Shown here: positions 1 through 6,835 of the stretch, in pieces
Position numbering within the stretch: position 1 is the stretch's first letter
How the letters are laid out: each line of letters begins with the position of its first letter
DNA from: Sphaerochaetaceae bacterium
GTDB taxonomy: Bacteria > Spirochaetota > Spirochaetia > Sphaerochaetales > Sphaerochaetaceae
Length of the DNA stretch: 7,061 nucleotides
NCBI GenBank assembly: GCA_023231265.1
Contig: JALNVT010000139.1
Coordinates: forward strand, 1 to 7,061
Direction of reading: 5' to 3'
Notes under the pieces: generated by a model
What the model saw: the letters and a program-made list of their open reading frames with translations, nothing else
Told to the model about the DNA's origin: nothing
Databases searched by the model: none
Program-made: the position numbers and the translations under genes

Positions 1-116
1 ATATCTTCAAAAGAACTTCAAGTATTCCATCTCATGCCTCTTCAAAATAGTGTTTTTTACAGATTGATTTCAAACATGATTTGACGTGATGAGTGAAAAA
101 AAATGCTGATTTCATG
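1..116. other. Upstream flank without a clear gene
   Basis: I recognise no gene here. The + strand is open from base 1 to a TGA at 82-84, giving 27 residues that could be the C-terminus of a gene starting outside the window, but composition and residues give no family hint. Bases 73-79 (AACATGA) pair with 112-118 (TCATGTT), and seven T's follow at 124-130. This could be a weak AT-rich terminator for such an upstream gene. Both readings are tentative. Confidence 0.25.
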
Positions 117-148
117 TTGACTCTTTTTTTGAATTGGGTAAGTATAGA
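117..148 (+). promoter_or_regulatory. Candidate promoter of the met leader/operon
   Basis: TTGACT at 117-122 resembles a -35 box and TATAGA at 143-148 a -10 box, but the 20-nt spacer is longer than the usual 16-18, so the pairing is uncertain. A start near 155 would give a 5' untranslated segment of about 30 nt before the leader ORF and about 250 nt before metQ. The T-run at 124-130 lies inside the spacer. No MetJ-like repeats are seen. Confidence 0.35.
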
Positions 149-187
149 TTTCATAAATCAACGGGATACTTCCCAAAGGAGAGGCAC

Positions 188-271
188 ATGTTTACTTTTG
201 ATATCACTAAAAACAACAACATTCTTAAAGCTTCTTCTGCAATGATTTCTTCAATGATGATGATGCGCTAG
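188..271 (+). CDS. Methionine-rich leader peptide (27 codons) upstream of metQ
   Basis: The ORF starts at ATG 188 and stops at TAG 269-271. A near-ideal Shine-Dalgarno (AAAGGAGAGG, 175-184) lies 6 nt from the start measured from GGAG, far better than the site in front of metQ. Six of 27 residues are Met: positions 1, 19 and an uninterrupted run at 23-26 encoded by four ATG codons (254-265), then Arg and stop. The peptide has a polar Asn run (9-11) and no signal-peptide or membrane-segment character, so its value is probably in being translated rather than in the product. Placement directly before a methionine importer fits a classical attenuator logic: ribosomes would pause at the ATG run when Met-tRNA is scarce. 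That role is inference; the ORF, its RBS and the Met run are seen directly. Confidence 0.8.
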   Translation: MFTFDITKNNNILKASSAMISSMMMMR

Positions 272-287
272 CGCGCATAATATTTTT
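263..287 (+). terminator. Hairpin on the leader stop codon, followed by a short T-run (weak attenuator candidate)
   Basis: ATGCGC (263-268) pairs perfectly with GCGCAT (273-278) around a TAGC loop that contains the leader stop codon. TTTTT follows at 283-287, separated by AATA. The stem is only 6 bp and the T-run is short and offset, so intrinsic termination would be inefficient at best. The 5' arm contains the last Met codon, so a ribosome paused on the ATG run would mask it. Confidence 0.35.
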
Positions 288-331
288 ACATCCACCCACT
301 ACATATATTTTTTATATCTTACATATCACAA

Positions 332-358
332 GACAGCAACATTTTTCATATTGCCGTC
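332..358 (+). promoter_or_regulatory. Imperfect hairpin in the metQ 5' untranslated region
   Basis: GAC-A-GCAA-C-AT (332-342) can pair with AT-A-TTGC-C-GTC (348-358) around a TTTTC loop, with two mismatches. It lies between the leader ORF and metQ and has no following T-run, so it is not a terminator. It could be a spacer element or fortuitous. Confidence 0.25.
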
Positions 359-390
359 ATGGATATTCTTTCAACATAAACAATTAAAAT

Positions 391-407
391 AGAGAAATCA
401 TCATGAA
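391..407 (+). promoter_or_regulatory. metQ translation initiation region, complementary to the leader Met codons
   Basis: metQ has a poor Shine-Dalgarno (AGAG, 391-394) about 8 nt before its ATG. ATCATCATGAA (397-407), which includes the start codon, can pair with leader bases 250-261 through the first Met codons with a single bulged A (11 bp). As an alternative, AGAAATCAT (393-401) pairs perfectly over 9 bp with ATGATTTCT (242-250), leader codons 19-21. Either duplex would bury the metQ ribosome-binding site. Complementarity is seen directly; the switch function is inferred. Confidence 0.45.
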
Positions 408-1260
408 CAAATTAACAAAAGTCCTAGTTTTAGGCGCATTATTACTCAGCATCGGCTCATTTGCATTTGCAGGTGGCAACAAAGAAGTCAGTACAGAAGA
501 TTCGAAAGACATCAGAATTGGAGTCAGCCCTGGACCTTATGGAGACATGGTCAAGGTTGCTATTGCTCCTTATCTAGAGAGCAAGGGTTACAGCGTATCT
601 GTTGTTCAATTTTCAGATTGGGTTCAACCAGATCAAGCACTTAACAATGGAGAGATTGAGGCGAACTTGATGCAGCACACAATTTATTTGAATGCATTCA
701 GCAAAGCAAATAACTTAGATCTATCTTCATTGATTGCAGTTCCAACAGCTGGTGCTGGAGTGTTCAGCAACAAGTATACATCTTTAGATCAACTTCAGGA
801 TAACGATCAGGTGGCGCTTGCAAGTGATGCAACAAACCTTGCAAGGTCTCTTGGAATATTGGCTCGATATGACATCATAACTTTGAAAGACAACATAGAT
901 CCAACAAAGGTATCTCTTCTGGACATCAAAGATAATCCTAAAAACCTTGTTTTTAAAACTCTCGATGGAGCACAGATTGTCAGATCTCTTGATAGTGTTG
1001 AAATTGGTATTGTTCCTGGTAACTATGCAATTGCAGCTGGCCTTGATTACAACAAAGCTCTTGCAATTGAAAAACTTGCAGAGGGCTACAAGAATGTGGT
1101 GGCTGTAAGAACAGCGGATGTTGATTCAGCTTTAGGACAGGTTCTGAAAGAGGCAGTCGAATCATCCCAGTTCTTCGATGCAATTACCGATACAGACAAC
1201 ATCTTCAATACATTTGATAGACCACAGTGGTGGATTGATAAATACGGTGAGAACAAATAA
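403..1260 (+). CDS. metQ: Methionine ABC transporter substrate-binding protein MetQ
   Basis: This periplasmic binding protein of the NlpA/MetQ family captures methionine and delivers it to MetNI. Residues 1-23 form a signal peptide (Lys at 3 and 6, hydrophobic core 7-20) with a likely signal peptidase I site AFA|GG. There is no lipobox Cys, unlike the usual lipoprotein MetQ, so the protein is probably soluble in a diderm periplasm. The mature part begins with the family pattern RIGVSPGPYGDM, followed by QFSDWVQPDQALNNGEIEAN and the LMQHTIYL segment where the family often has QHKPYL. The length of 285 aa is slightly above the usual roughly 270. It is the first full-length gene of the operon, with metN starting 2 nt after its stop. 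Control probably comes from the leader at 188-271. Ligand preference (L-Met, D-Met or an analogue) cannot be read from sequence alone. Confidence 0.93.
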   Translation: MNKLTKVLVLGALLLSIGSFAFAGGNKEVSTEDSKDIRIGVSPGPYGDMVKVAIAPYLESKGYSVSVVQFSDWVQPDQALNNGEIEANLMQHTIYLNAFSKANNLDLSSLIAVPTAGAGVFSNKYTSLDQLQDNDQVALASDATNLARSLGILARYDIITLKDNIDPTKVSLLDIKDNPKNLVFKTLDGAQIVRSLDSVEIGIVPGNYAIAAGLDYNKALAIEKLAEGYKNVVAVRTADVDSALGQVLKEAVESSQFFDAITDTDNIFNTFDRPQWWIDKYGENK

Positions 1261-1262
1261 TT

Positions 1263-2318
1263 ATGAATCAAGATATATTGAACAATCCAATCATTGAACT
1301 GCAGAATATAAATGTCACCTTCAAGAGTGCAGAAGGAAATCCTCTTGTAGCTGTTTCTGATGTATCTCTTAAAGTGGATAGAGGTGAGATCTTTGGAATA
1401 GTTGGATCAAGTGGTGCCGGAAAAAGTACATTAGCCAGAGTGGTCAATCTTCTGCAGAAACCAACTGATGGAAAGGTCTTGATAGATGGACAGAACATAA
1501 CAGACTACAGAGGTGATGAACTTCGTAAGTTGCGATTGAGAATTGGAATGATATTCCAACATTTCAATTTGATAAGCGGTCTCAGTGTTGAAGACAATGT
1601 TGCTTTCAATTTGAAAGCAGCAGGCTATCCCAAATCTGATATACACTCAAGAGTCGTTGAACTTCTGAATCTGGTTGGTTTGAGTGACAAACTTAAATCA
1701 TATCCATCAAAATTGTCAGGTGGCCAGAAGCAGAGAGTGGCTATAGCAAGAGCTCTTGCAAACAATCCTGAACTTCTGATATGTGATGAGGCAACCAGTG
1801 CTTTGGATCCAAAAACTACAGATGAAATAGTGAGCCTTCTAAATGACATCAACAAGAAATTGAAGATCACAATAGTCTTCATCACTCACCAGATGGAGGT
1901 TGCCAAGAAACTGTTCAATCGAATAGCTGTCATGGACAGTGGAAAGATAGTTGAAATCAACAGCACCTATTCATTGTTCAGCAATCCAACAAGCCATGTA
2001 TCAGAAGCTCTTGTTTCAACTGTCTTGGATATCGAGATACCAGAAGAACTTGAATTATCTGAAGAGTCTCATCTTGTTAAGATTCTCTATGCAGGTGGTG
2101 GAGCTTACAATCCAATAATTTCAAATCTCTCAAAGACTTTTGATGTGGACCTGTCAATTCTCAGTGGTAAGATTGAATACATCAACAAAAAGCCTCTTGG
2201 AATACTGCTGGTATCAATAATTGGTGAAGAGAGTGAGAGACTCAAAGCAATTGAGTATTTGAAGGACAACACAACGAAGGTTGAGTTGATAGAAAAGAGA
2301 GATAACAATGGAAAATAA
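1263..2318 (+). CDS. metN: Methionine ABC transporter ATP-binding protein MetN
   Basis: This cytoplasmic ATPase powers methionine import with MetI and MetQ. Visible motifs are Walker A GSSGAGKST (48-56), the Q-loop in MIFQHFNL with Gln99, the LSGGQ signature (151-155), Walker B LLICDE (171-176), the D-loop SALD (179-182) and the switch His209. The C-terminal part (about 265-345, with AGGGAYNP and a beta-rich fold) is a NIL domain, the allosteric methionine-binding domain that shuts transport down when cytoplasmic Met is high. Length, 351 aa, fits E. coli MetN (about 343). All catalytic motifs are intact. A GGTGAG site at 1246-1251, inside the end of metQ, can serve as its Shine-Dalgarno. The 3' end overlaps metI by 11 nt, which suggests translational coupling. 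Confidence 0.96.
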   Translation: MNQDILNNPIIELQNINVTFKSAEGNPLVAVSDVSLKVDRGEIFGIVGSSGAGKSTLARVVNLLQKPTDGKVLIDGQNITDYRGDELRKLRLRIGMIFQHFNLISGLSVEDNVAFNLKAAGYPKSDIHSRVVELLNLVGLSDKLKSYPSKLSGGQKQRVAIARALANNPELLICDEATSALDPKTTDEIVSLLNDINKKLKITIVFITHQMEVAKKLFNRIAVMDSGKIVEINSTYSLFSNPTSHVSEALVSTVLDIEIPEELELSEESHLVKILYAGGGAYNPIISNLSKTFDVDLSILSGKIEYINKKPLGILLVSIIGEESERLKAIEYLKDNTTKVELIEKRDNNGK

Positions 2319-2970
2319 TACAGTAGAAATTTTACAGCAATATCTTTGGAAAGCAAGTTATGAGACCATAGAGATGGTGATCATCTCCTTGGTTGCTGCT
2401 CTTGTATTTGGAACTCTTTTGGGTCTAATTCTCTATTTAAGTGAGACCGATTTACTTGTTAAAAATAAAGCAGTCAATGCAATAGCTGCCACTGTGGTGA
2501 ACATAATAAGATCAATTCCTTTTATAATCTTGTTGGTTGTTCTGATACCTCTTACCAAGTTCATAACAGGCACAACAATAGGCCCAATAGCAGCATCTGT
2601 TCCATTATCTTTCTGTGCAATTGCATTTCATGCAAGATTGGTTGAGGGAGCTTTTTCAGATATCGACAGTGGAGTCATCGAGTCATCTGTTGCAACAGGA
2701 GCTTCTATAAAGCTCATAATAAGTGATGTTCTTTTTGTGGAAGCCAGAGCTTCAATTGTAAGAGCAATCACAGTAACTCTTGTAAGTTTGATTGGATATT
2801 CTGCAATGGCTGGGATTGTCGGTGGTGGCGGAATTGGAGATCTGGCCATTCAATTTGGGTATTACAGATATGAATCAGGAGTCATGTTGGTGACTGTTGT
2901 ACTGCTGGTTTTGATAGTTCAGATAGCCCAGATAATTGGTGATAAAGTTGCCGAGAGTTTTGTTCACTGA
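2308..2970 (+). CDS. metI: Methionine ABC transporter permease MetI
   Basis: This inner-membrane permease forms the translocation path with two MetN subunits. At 220 aa it matches the family (about 217). Five hydrophobic segments are visible at about 20-45, 55-88, 92-110, 147-172 and 190-213. The cytoplasmic coupling (EAA) loop reads ESSVATGAS (125-133), and the typical GIVGGGGIGDLA follows at 169-180. The start codon lies inside metN in another frame; GAGAGA just upstream gives a modest ribosome-binding site, so coupling to metN translation is likely. The NMVxI/RSIPF-type segment (VVNIIRSIPF, 63-72) is also characteristic of MetI. No truncation or frameshift is seen. Confidence 0.96.
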   Translation: MENNTVEILQQYLWKASYETIEMVIISLVAALVFGTLLGLILYLSETDLLVKNKAVNAIAATVVNIIRSIPFIILLVVLIPLTKFITGTTIGPIAASVPLSFCAIAFHARLVEGAFSDIDSGVIESSVATGASIKLIISDVLFVEARASIVRAITVTLVSLIGYSAMAGIVGGGGIGDLAIQFGYYRYESGVMLVTVVLLVLIVQIAQIIGDKVAESFVH

Positions 2971-2997
2971 TAAAAAAATGAGAATTGGAGAGATGAT

Positions 2998-4080
2998 ATG
3001 AATGATAGATCGATAAGAGTGCAACCGGGAGCAGCAAATTACTACTGCCACTCTGGAGCAATCAAGAAGATAGAGGAGTTCTTCAGCAAGGAAGAACTTG
3101 AGAGTGCTGTTTACATACATGGAAAGAAATCTGGGGAGGCAGTTGAACCGTATCTGCCTAAGTCCATCAAAGATGCCAAACATAACTATTTGGTCAGTGG
3201 TCACTGCAGCCATGAGATAGTTGATTTGATATCGAGTGAATCAAAAGATGCTCCTGTTATAATAGGAGCTGGTGGCGGTACAGTTTTGGATATAGCAAAG
3301 GCTGTAGCTGCAGAGCTCAACAGACCTTTTGTATCAATTGCTACCATAGCTGCAACATGTGCAGCATGGACTCCTCTTTCTGTTTGGTACACAGAAGAGG
3401 GTGCTGCAATCAACTATGAGATTTTCCGACAGGGTGCTTTCTTGGTTGTGGTTGAGCCTCAGATAATATTGGAAGCTCCTGAGAGATATCTTCAAGCAGG
3501 AGTTGCTGATACAATAGCTAAATATTATGAGGCTGATGTATTGACTCAGGGAGTTGAAGATTTACCTCTGACAGCATCTTTAGGACTGTCTGTTTCAAAG
3601 AAGATAGGTGATGTTCTTTTGAATGAAGGTGCCTCTGCTTTTGAAGCTATGAAAGAGAAGAATATAAACCATTCCTTCTTGAATGTTGTTGATGCAATTG
3701 TAGCCGGAGGTGGACTGGTTGGCGGCCTTGGAGAGAGATATACCAGAGTTGCTGCAGCACATGCAATGCACAATGGACTGTCTCAGTTGGAAAGCTCAAA
3801 ACATGTTCTTCATGGATTGAAGGTTGCCTATGGAATTTTAGTGCAGACTGCTTTACTTGGTGATAAGATAGAACTTAAAAAATTATATGATAAATTCTTG
3901 ATTCTGGAGTTACCAACGAAACTATCTGATATTGGAGTGGATGCAAGCAACAGAGATGATTTGAATAAAGTCATTGATGCAGCAATTGCACCAAAAGAAA
4001 CAATGAGCTTGCTACCATTTGCAGTAGATAATGCTCTGTTGTATGAAGCAATAGAAACAGTTGAGAATCTGTCAAAATAA
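2998..4080 (+). CDS. hcxA: HcxA/YbdH-like 2-hydroxycarboxylate dehydrogenase (GldA-type metal-dependent alcohol dehydrogenase family)
   Basis: This cytoplasmic NAD(P)-dependent oxidoreductase of the iron/zinc alcohol dehydrogenase superfamily most closely recalls E. coli HcxA (YbdH, 362 aa), which reduces 2-oxo acids such as 2-oxobutyrate and 2-oxoglutarate. Shared stretches include GPANY-like GAANY (11-15), TIAATCAAWTPLSVWY (116-131), VVDAIVAGGG (230-239) and LHGLKVAYGILVQ (271-283). The dinucleotide site is GAGGGTVLDIAK (90-101). Probable metal ligands are Asp171 in GVADT, His255 or His258 in AAAHAMHNG, and His272. The start is set by GGAGAG at 2987-2992, 5 nt from the ATG; another ATG at 2993 is out of frame. 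It begins 27 nt after metI with no terminator between. Given the methionine operon, the inferred substrate pair is KMTB and 2-hydroxy-4-methylthiobutyrate; glycerol dehydrogenase is a less likely reading. Confidence 0.88.
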   Translation: MNDRSIRVQPGAANYYCHSGAIKKIEEFFSKEELESAVYIHGKKSGEAVEPYLPKSIKDAKHNYLVSGHCSHEIVDLISSESKDAPVIIGAGGGTVLDIAKAVAAELNRPFVSIATIAATCAAWTPLSVWYTEEGAAINYEIFRQGAFLVVVEPQIILEAPERYLQAGVADTIAKYYEADVLTQGVEDLPLTASLGLSVSKKIGDVLLNEGASAFEAMKEKNINHSFLNVVDAIVAGGGLVGGLGERYTRVAAAHAMHNGLSQLESSKHVLHGLKVAYGILVQTALLGDKIELKKLYDKFLILELPTKLSDIGVDASNRDDLNKVIDAAIAPKETMSLLPFAVDNALLYEAIETVENLSK

Positions 4081-4093
4081 ATAAGGAAGAAAA

Positions 4094-5266
4094 ATGCCAC
4101 AAACAAGTAACAGAACAAAAGACTTTGGCGAGTCAATCATACGTAAGATGAGCAGAATATCAAATCAATATGGATCTATAAATCTATCTCAAGGTTTTCC
4201 TGATTTTGATCCACCTCAGGAACTGCAGGATGCTTTGAGTTCAGCTGCAACACAGGGACCTCATCAGTATGCGATAACATGGGGAGCAAAGAATTTCAGA
4301 GATGCTTTGGCTCAAAAAATAGAGAGATCTACAGGATTGGAAGTTGATCCTGAAAAGAATCTTGTTGTCACATGTGGTTCAACAGAAGCAATGATGGCAT
4401 CAATGCTATCTGTTGTGAATCCTGGCGACAAGGTTGTGGTGTTCTCTCCTTTTTATGAGAACTATGGAGCGGACGCTATCTTGAGCGGAGCTGAGCCAAT
4501 TTATGTGCCACTCACACCTCCATCATTCTCTTTTGATAGAGCTGAGCTACGTTCTGCATTTGAACAATCTCCTAAAGCCTTGATTCTATGCAATCCAAGC
4601 AATCCAACAGGTAAGGTATTCACTCTTGATGAATTGAATTACATTGCATCTCTTGCAGAGGAATTTGATGTTTGGATCATAACAGATGAAGTTTATGAGC
4701 ACATAATATATGAGCCTTACAAGCATATATCTTTTGCATCTCTTCCAAACATGGCAGAGAGAACCATCACATGCAACTCTTTATCAAAGACATATTCCAT
4801 CACAGGATGGAGATTGGGCTATGTATTTGGGGATAAGAAGGTGATAGACAGTGTGAAAAAGGTACATGACTTTCTGACCGTTGGAGCTGCTGCTCCTCTT
4901 CAGGAGGCAGCTGTTGTGGGACTCAAGATGCCTGATTCTTATTACAAAGAACTCCAGAATGTCTACACCAAAAAGAGAGATGTATTTACCTCATATCTTG
5001 ATAAAATTGATCTCAAATATACAAAGCCTCAGGGCGCTTATTATGTGCTTGTTGATATCAGCGAATTCAATGCAGATGATGATAACAGATTCTGTGAATG
5101 GCTGTGCAAGGAAGTGGGCGTTGCTGCAGTTCCAGGCTCAAGTTTCTTCAGAGAGCCAATCAATCATCTCATTCGTTTTCACTATGCAAAGCAGGAAGAG
5201 ACCCTTCATGCAGCAGGTGAGAGACTTCTAAAACTGAGAGAGATCTGGAGAGAGAGGGGATATTAA
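4094..5266 (+). CDS. ybdL: YbdL-like methionine aminotransferase (PLP, fold type I)
   Basis: This PLP enzyme of aminotransferase class I resembles E. coli YbdL (methionine aminotransferase, 386 aa) and the glutamine transaminase K/kynurenine aminotransferase group. It would interconvert methionine and KMTB with another amino/oxo acid pair. Seen in sequence: INLSQGFPDFDPP (29-41), substrate-pocket HQYA (57-60), GSTEA (95-99) at the PLP phosphate, NPSNPTG (167-173) with Asn170, TDEVYEHI (197-204) with Asp198 and Tyr201, the Schiff-base Lys232 in SLSKTYSITGWRLGY, and carboxylate-binding Arg361 in HLIRF. All key residues are present at full length (390 aa). The AAGGA site at 4083-4087 supports the chosen start; the gene begins 13 nt after hcxA and is last before the terminator at 5291. 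Related activities (kynurenine or aromatic amino acid transamination) cannot be excluded, but methionine fits the operon best. Confidence 0.88.
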   Translation: MPQTSNRTKDFGESIIRKMSRISNQYGSINLSQGFPDFDPPQELQDALSSAATQGPHQYAITWGAKNFRDALAQKIERSTGLEVDPEKNLVVTCGSTEAMMASMLSVVNPGDKVVVFSPFYENYGADAILSGAEPIYVPLTPPSFSFDRAELRSAFEQSPKALILCNPSNPTGKVFTLDELNYIASLAEEFDVWIITDEVYEHIIYEPYKHISFASLPNMAERTITCNSLSKTYSITGWRLGYVFGDKKVIDSVKKVHDFLTVGAAAPLQEAAVVGLKMPDSYYKELQNVYTKKRDVFTSYLDKIDLKYTKPQGAYYVLVDISEFNADDDNRFCEWLCKEVGVAAVPGSSFFREPINHLIRFHYAKQEETLHAAGERLLKLREIWRERGY

Positions 5267-5290
5267 GATATCCTGCTAAATTGAATCGAC

Positions 5291-5349
5291 ATGAAGAGAG
5301 CTACCAGAGAACTGCAGTTATGTACTGCGGATTAGGTAGCTCTTTTCAT
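5291..5349 (+). terminator. Strong two-part hairpin terminator between convergent genes
   Basis: The outer arm 5291-5305 pairs with 5335-5349 over 15 bp with one G-U, including AGCTACC/GGTAGCT. An inner arm, CTGCAGT (5312-5318), pairs with ACTGCGG (5324-5330) with one G-U around a 5-nt loop. On the + strand the 3' arm carries TCTTTT. It begins 24 nt after the aminotransferase stop and ends 8 nt from the MATE stop, so it may serve both strands, though the - strand U-run is poor. Confidence 0.8.
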
Positions 5350-5357
5350 TGTGTTAT

Positions 5358-6731
5358 CTAAGCAAGTGCTGTTTCTGCAGCAGGTTCAATTCCGGTTGAT
5401 TTTTCCCTTCTATAACTTACAACCAAAGCTATAACAGTTATCATGATGGATATGAAATCAGAGATCGGAACAGATGCCCAAACGCCAATCAAACCAAACA
5501 AGTTCTGCATCACCATGACAATTGGTATCAGCAGAATAACCTGTCTCAGCATACCCAATATCAAAGCGGAACCACTTTTTGCAGTTGATTGATAGAATGC
5601 TATGCCAAACATATTGATGCTCAAAAGAGGCAACATCAACATATAAATTCTCAAACCAGTAACAGCAATTGGAATTGTTGAAGAAGTTGGATCTAAGAAC
5701 ATAGATATGAAAGTAGTTGGGAATATCTCAAGAAGTATGAATACAACTGTTGAGAAGATGACTCCAATTAATATTCCAAGTTTCAATGTTTTATAAACTC
5801 TGCTTCTCAATTTAGCACCATGGTTGTAACCAATGATTGGCTGCATTCCCTGCTGTATACCCATTATTGGCATTATAAACAGTGTGTACAGACTGTTGAT
5901 TGCTCCCATAGATGTTATTGCTGCAGTACCACCATATTTCACAAGTCCTCTGTTCAAAAAGCTCATTGCAATGCTTGAACCGATTGTTGAGATGAACGTT
6001 GAAAAACCAATGGCAATAATTTTTGAATAAACTCTCCAAGCAGGAATGAAATCTCTTAATCTTAGCTTCAAGACACTTTTTCCACGTAGATAGAATGACA
6101 GAACAATCATCAAACCGACAAACTGACCTGAAATGGTAGCAAGAGCTGCACCTTTAACTCCCCATCCCAAAGCAACGATGAATATTGCATCTAGAATGAT
6201 GTTTGTTATTGCAGATGCCAACATAGATATCATTGATAGTATTGGTTGATTCTCAGCTCTTACAGCACTGCTGAGGTTGAATGATATCATCTGGAAGATA
6301 AATCCATAAAGTATTATCTTCATGTAATCACTGGCAAATGACATAACACTTGCATTTGCACCAAATATGGACAGAACTGTTTCAAGGTTGAAATATATTG
6401 TGCCAACAGTCAATCCAGTTATTATCAGTCCAACACTCATCATGTTTCCAAATACATGACTTGTCTCTCTTATATCTTTCTTTCCAAGATTGATTGAGAG
6501 CAGTGCTGCTCCACCAGCTCCAATTAGTGAAGCAAAGGCAAATAATATCATCATCACAGGGAATGCAATTGTAAGTCCCGCAAGGGCCTCTTCTCCGGCA
6601 AACTGTCCTATGAATATTCTATCTACTATGTTATATATAGCATTTACCAGCATCGCTATCACGCTTGGAATTGAATATTGGGCCAGCAGTTTTCCAACTG
6701 ATTTTGTTCCCAATTCATTTGTTTTATCCAT
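5358..6731 (-). CDS. MATE-family multidrug/sodium antiporter (MepA-like)
   Basis: This inner-membrane efflux pump is expected to export cationic drugs or metabolites in exchange for Na+ or H+. The protein is 457 aa with about 12 hydrophobic segments, arranged as two MatE repeats (about 17-177 and 240-400). The N-terminus NELGTKSVGKLL and NAIYNIVDRIFIG (30-42) is typical of the MepA-like branch, as is QPIIGYNHGAK in the second repeat. The start is supported by GGAG (complement of 6738-6741), 6 nt before the ATG. It is convergent with the methionine operon and unlikely to be part of it. The partial regulator upstream on the same strand suggests a MarR-controlled efflux unit. The substrate cannot be predicted from sequence. 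Confidence 0.93.
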   Translation of the reverse strand: MDKTNELGTKSVGKLLAQYSIPSVIAMLVNAIYNIVDRIFIGQFAGEEALAGLTIAFPVMMILFAFASLIGAGGAALLSINLGKKDIRETSHVFGNMMSVGLIITGLTVGTIYFNLETVLSIFGANASVMSFASDYMKIILYGFIFQMISFNLSSAVRAENQPILSMISMLASAITNIILDAIFIVALGWGVKGAALATISGQFVGLMIVLSFYLRGKSVLKLRLRDFIPAWRVYSKIIAIGFSTFISTIGSSIAMSFLNRGLVKYGGTAAITSMGAINSLYTLFIMPIMGIQQGMQPIIGYNHGAKLRSRVYKTLKLGILIGVIFSTVVFILLEIFPTTFISMFLDPTSSTIPIAVTGLRIYMLMLPLLSINMFGIAFYQSTAKSGSALILGMLRQVILLIPIVMVMQNLFGLIGVWASVPISDFISIMITVIALVVSYRREKSTGIEPAAETALA

Positions 6732-6759
6732 TTATGTCTCCGTATCTAATTTGTGACTG

Positions 6760-6788
6760 ATTATAAGTCTAATTCGTCTTTCGCTAAA
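6760..6788 (-). promoter_or_regulatory. Promoter of the MATE gene with overlapping imperfect palindrome
   Basis: Read on the - strand, a perfect TATAAT -10 lies at 6760-6765, with a weak -35 (TTTAGC, 6783-6788) 17 nt upstream. A start near 6753 gives a short leader of about 22 nt holding the Shine-Dalgarno. GACTGATTATAAGTC (6755-6769, + strand) is a palindrome matching its reverse complement at 12 of 15 positions and covers the -10, so it could be a repressor operator. Confidence 0.55.
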
Positions 6789-6835
6789 AACTTCATATCT
6801 GTTTTATCTTTTGCTCTTTCAACAATTTTTCATCA

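Noticed and set aside
32..115. 27-codon ORF on the - strand at the left edge
   Set aside because: It has a weak ribosome-binding site, low-complexity codons and no context; it is consistent with chance in AT-rich sequence.
254..265. ATG run as a simple microsatellite rather than leader codons
   Set aside because: Four ATG units alone could be slippage, but they are in frame with a strong RBS and start, are followed at once by a stop, and precede a methionine transporter, so a coding role is the better explanation.
149..402. SAM riboswitch, T-box or MetJ-type operator upstream of metQ
   Set aside because: I see no multi-helix SAM-box core, no T-box TGGNACCGCG-like motif and no tandem AGACGTCT repeats. 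The region is AT-rich with only short hairpins plus the leader ORF.
2875..3213. 112-codon - strand ORF across the metI-hcxA junction
   Set aside because: It overlaps two well-supported + strand genes and has no recognisable domain or good start signal.
4881..5231. 116-codon + strand ORF inside the aminotransferase gene
   Set aside because: It lies in another frame of a gene whose own frame carries all PLP motifs, and it shows no family features of its own.
6490..6756. 88-codon + strand ORF antisense to the start of the MATE gene
   Set aside because: It is the complement of a clearly coding membrane-protein frame and its composition mirrors the reverse of hydrophobic codons.
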